Shown here: piece by piece, positions 4,818-5,421 of the stretch
Numbering within the stretch: position 1 is the stretch's first letter
Layout of the letters: every line of letters begins with the position of its first letter
From: an uncultured Chloroflexota bacterium
Lineage (GTDB): Bacteria > Chloroflexota > Chloroflexia > Chloroflexales > Roseiflexaceae
Direction: 5' to 3'
Assembly: GCA_903871975.1 (NCBI GenBank)
Contig: CAIQIY010000195.1
Coordinates: forward strand, 1 to 5,421
DNA: 5,421 bases
Made by a program: the position numbers and the translations under genes
The notes under the pieces: generated by a model
Database searches by the model: none
What the model was told of the DNA's origin: nothing
The model's input: the letters and a program-made list of their open reading frames with translations, nothing else

Positions 4818-4838
4818 CCACGGCACAACAGCCTGTGG
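4818..4838 (-). other. Middle hairpin of the rplJ leader
   Basis: CCACGGC (4818-4824) pairs with GCC and GTGG (4831-4833, 4835-4838), with one bulged base and loop ACAACA. It sits between the L10-binding element and the attenuator hairpin and could help to space or insulate them. Confidence 0.45.
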
Positions 4839-4841
4839 CAT

Positions 4842-4905
4842 CACGGTACTTCCTCGGCGGGCGGCCTGACGGCCCTTCGCTTGCGACCCGCTGTCTTCGG
4901 CACAC
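4842..4905 (-). promoter_or_regulatory. L10 leader (ribosomal protein L10-L12 binding RNA)
   Basis: Read on the minus strand, CCGAAGACAGCGGG (4900 down to 4887) and CCCGCCGAGG (4861 down to 4852) make a GCGGG/CCCGC stem flanked by the GA-rich kink-turn halves CCGAAGAC and CCGAGG. This is the recognisable core of the conserved bacterial L10 leader. Small hairpins fill the apical part: GGCC-TGAC-GGCC (4863-4874) and TCG-CTTG-CGA (4877-4886). It lies in the 202-base rplA-rplJ gap, exactly where this autoregulatory element is expected. In the known mechanism the L10-L12 complex binds it and lowers rplJ-rplL expression. I identify it from memory of the consensus, not from a covariance search. Confidence 0.82.
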
Positions 4906-4930
4906 AACACCAGATTGTCTCGCTTCGACG

Positions 4931-5421
4931 CTAGGCTGCTCCACCCATCGTCTGTGCCGCTGCCGGATCGACGGGCACTGCCGGAGCCATCGTGCTGGTG
5001 AACGTTACGCTGCGGACATATGCCCCCTTGGCGGCTGCGGGGCGCACTGCCTTGACGGCATCCATCAATGCAGTGATGTTCTCATAGATCTGCTGTTCGG
5101 TGAAGCTGACCTTGGCAACCCCCACATGCAGCAGGCCAGTCCGGTCATTCCGGAACTCGACACGACCGCCACGCACCTCGACGATCGTGCGCGCCAGCGC
5201 ATCGGGCGTGACGATCGTTCCGCTACGCGGGTTGGGCATAAAGCCACGTGGGCCAAGCTTGCGACCGATGCGCCCGACCTTCCCCATCATGTCGGGCGTC
5301 GCGATGGCAATATCAAACTCGAAGAAATTCTCGCGGTCGATCTGCGCGATCAGGTCGTCAGCACCGACGAAATCGGCACCGACATCGCGTGCAGCTTGCG
5401 CCGCATCACCTTGGGCAAAAA
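4931..5421 (-). CDS. rplA: 50S ribosomal protein L1, C-terminal part
   Basis: L1 binds 23S rRNA at the mobile L1 stalk that helps release deacylated tRNA from the E site; in several bacteria it also represses its own operon. The frame runs off the window edge, so 162 residues of the usual 225-240 are visible and the N-terminal third is missing. The ATG at 5290 is internal: upstream of it lies clear L1 sequence, including AARDVGADFVGADDLIAQI and FDIAIATPDMM. The diagnostic VGRIGRKLGPRGFMPNPRSG follows. Then come VEFRNDRTGLLHVGVAKVSF and the C-terminal KGAYVRSVTFTSTMAPAVPVD. One residue seems inserted after the GT of NPRSGTIVTPD relative to the E. coli NPKVGTVTP. The TAG stop is followed by the rplJ leader, and rplK would be expected next to it beyond the edge. 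Confidence 0.98.
   Translation of the reverse strand, partial: FAQGDAAQAARDVGADFVGADDLIAQIDRENFFEFDIAIATPDMMGKVGRIGRKLGPRGFMPNPRSGTIVTPDALARTIVEVRGGRVEFRNDRTGLLHVGVAKVSFTEQQIYENITALMDAVKAVRPAAAKGAYVRSVTFTSTMAPAVPVDPAAAQTMGGAA

Noticed and set aside
1..5421. CRISPR array, transposase, toxin-antitoxin pair, phage or defence genes
   Set aside because: I looked on both strands and found no regularly spaced repeats, no catalytic motifs of these families and no paired small genes.

Overview
The window looks like a chromosomal segment of a free-living bacterium with a GC-rich genome. By hand count, sampled 60-base rows give about 68% GC in the transporter gene and 55-65% in the ribosomal genes. The style of the adaptor protein, with a very long coiled coil and a Tyr-Asn-Trp / Gly-Asn-Asp-Pro tip segment, reminds me of filamentous Chloroflexota of the Roseiflexus/Chloroflexus kind. 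That is recall rather than a search, so treat the taxon as tentative.

Left part, + strand: the last 439 codons of an HlyD/RND-type periplasmic adaptor (membrane fusion) protein run from the window edge to 1321. A strong intrinsic terminator 9 bases later closes that transcription unit. A tRNA-Lys(UUU) gene with encoded CCA follows at 1444-1518, with its own extended -10 promoter.

Middle, 1519-3527: this is mostly non-coding. It holds one small orphan gene (2426-2860, +) for a zinc-ribbon protein with one membrane segment. That gene has about 50% GC, and its own promoter has short palindromes and direct repeats packed around it. Between it and the ribosomal genes lie an AT-richer stretch, a REP-like imperfect palindrome and a G-rich stretch with no convincing gene.

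Right part, - strand: rplA (L1, 5' end cut by the window edge), rplJ (L10) and rplL (L7/L12) lie in the usual order, with a terminator hairpin 170 bases after rplL. The rplA-rplJ gap carries an L10-leader RNA element. It can be read as a complete attenuator: the L10-binding stem, a strong terminator-like hairpin, and an alternative pairing that would exclude both. rpoB does not follow rplL, so the classical rplJL-rpoBC linkage is broken here.

The adaptor gene, the tRNA and the zinc-ribbon gene each appear to be separate transcription units. The ribosomal genes form one leftward unit that converges on the zinc-ribbon gene. I see no CRISPR array, transposase, phage gene or defence system. The most rewarding parts are the L10 leader switch and the orphan zinc-ribbon gene with its promoter region.
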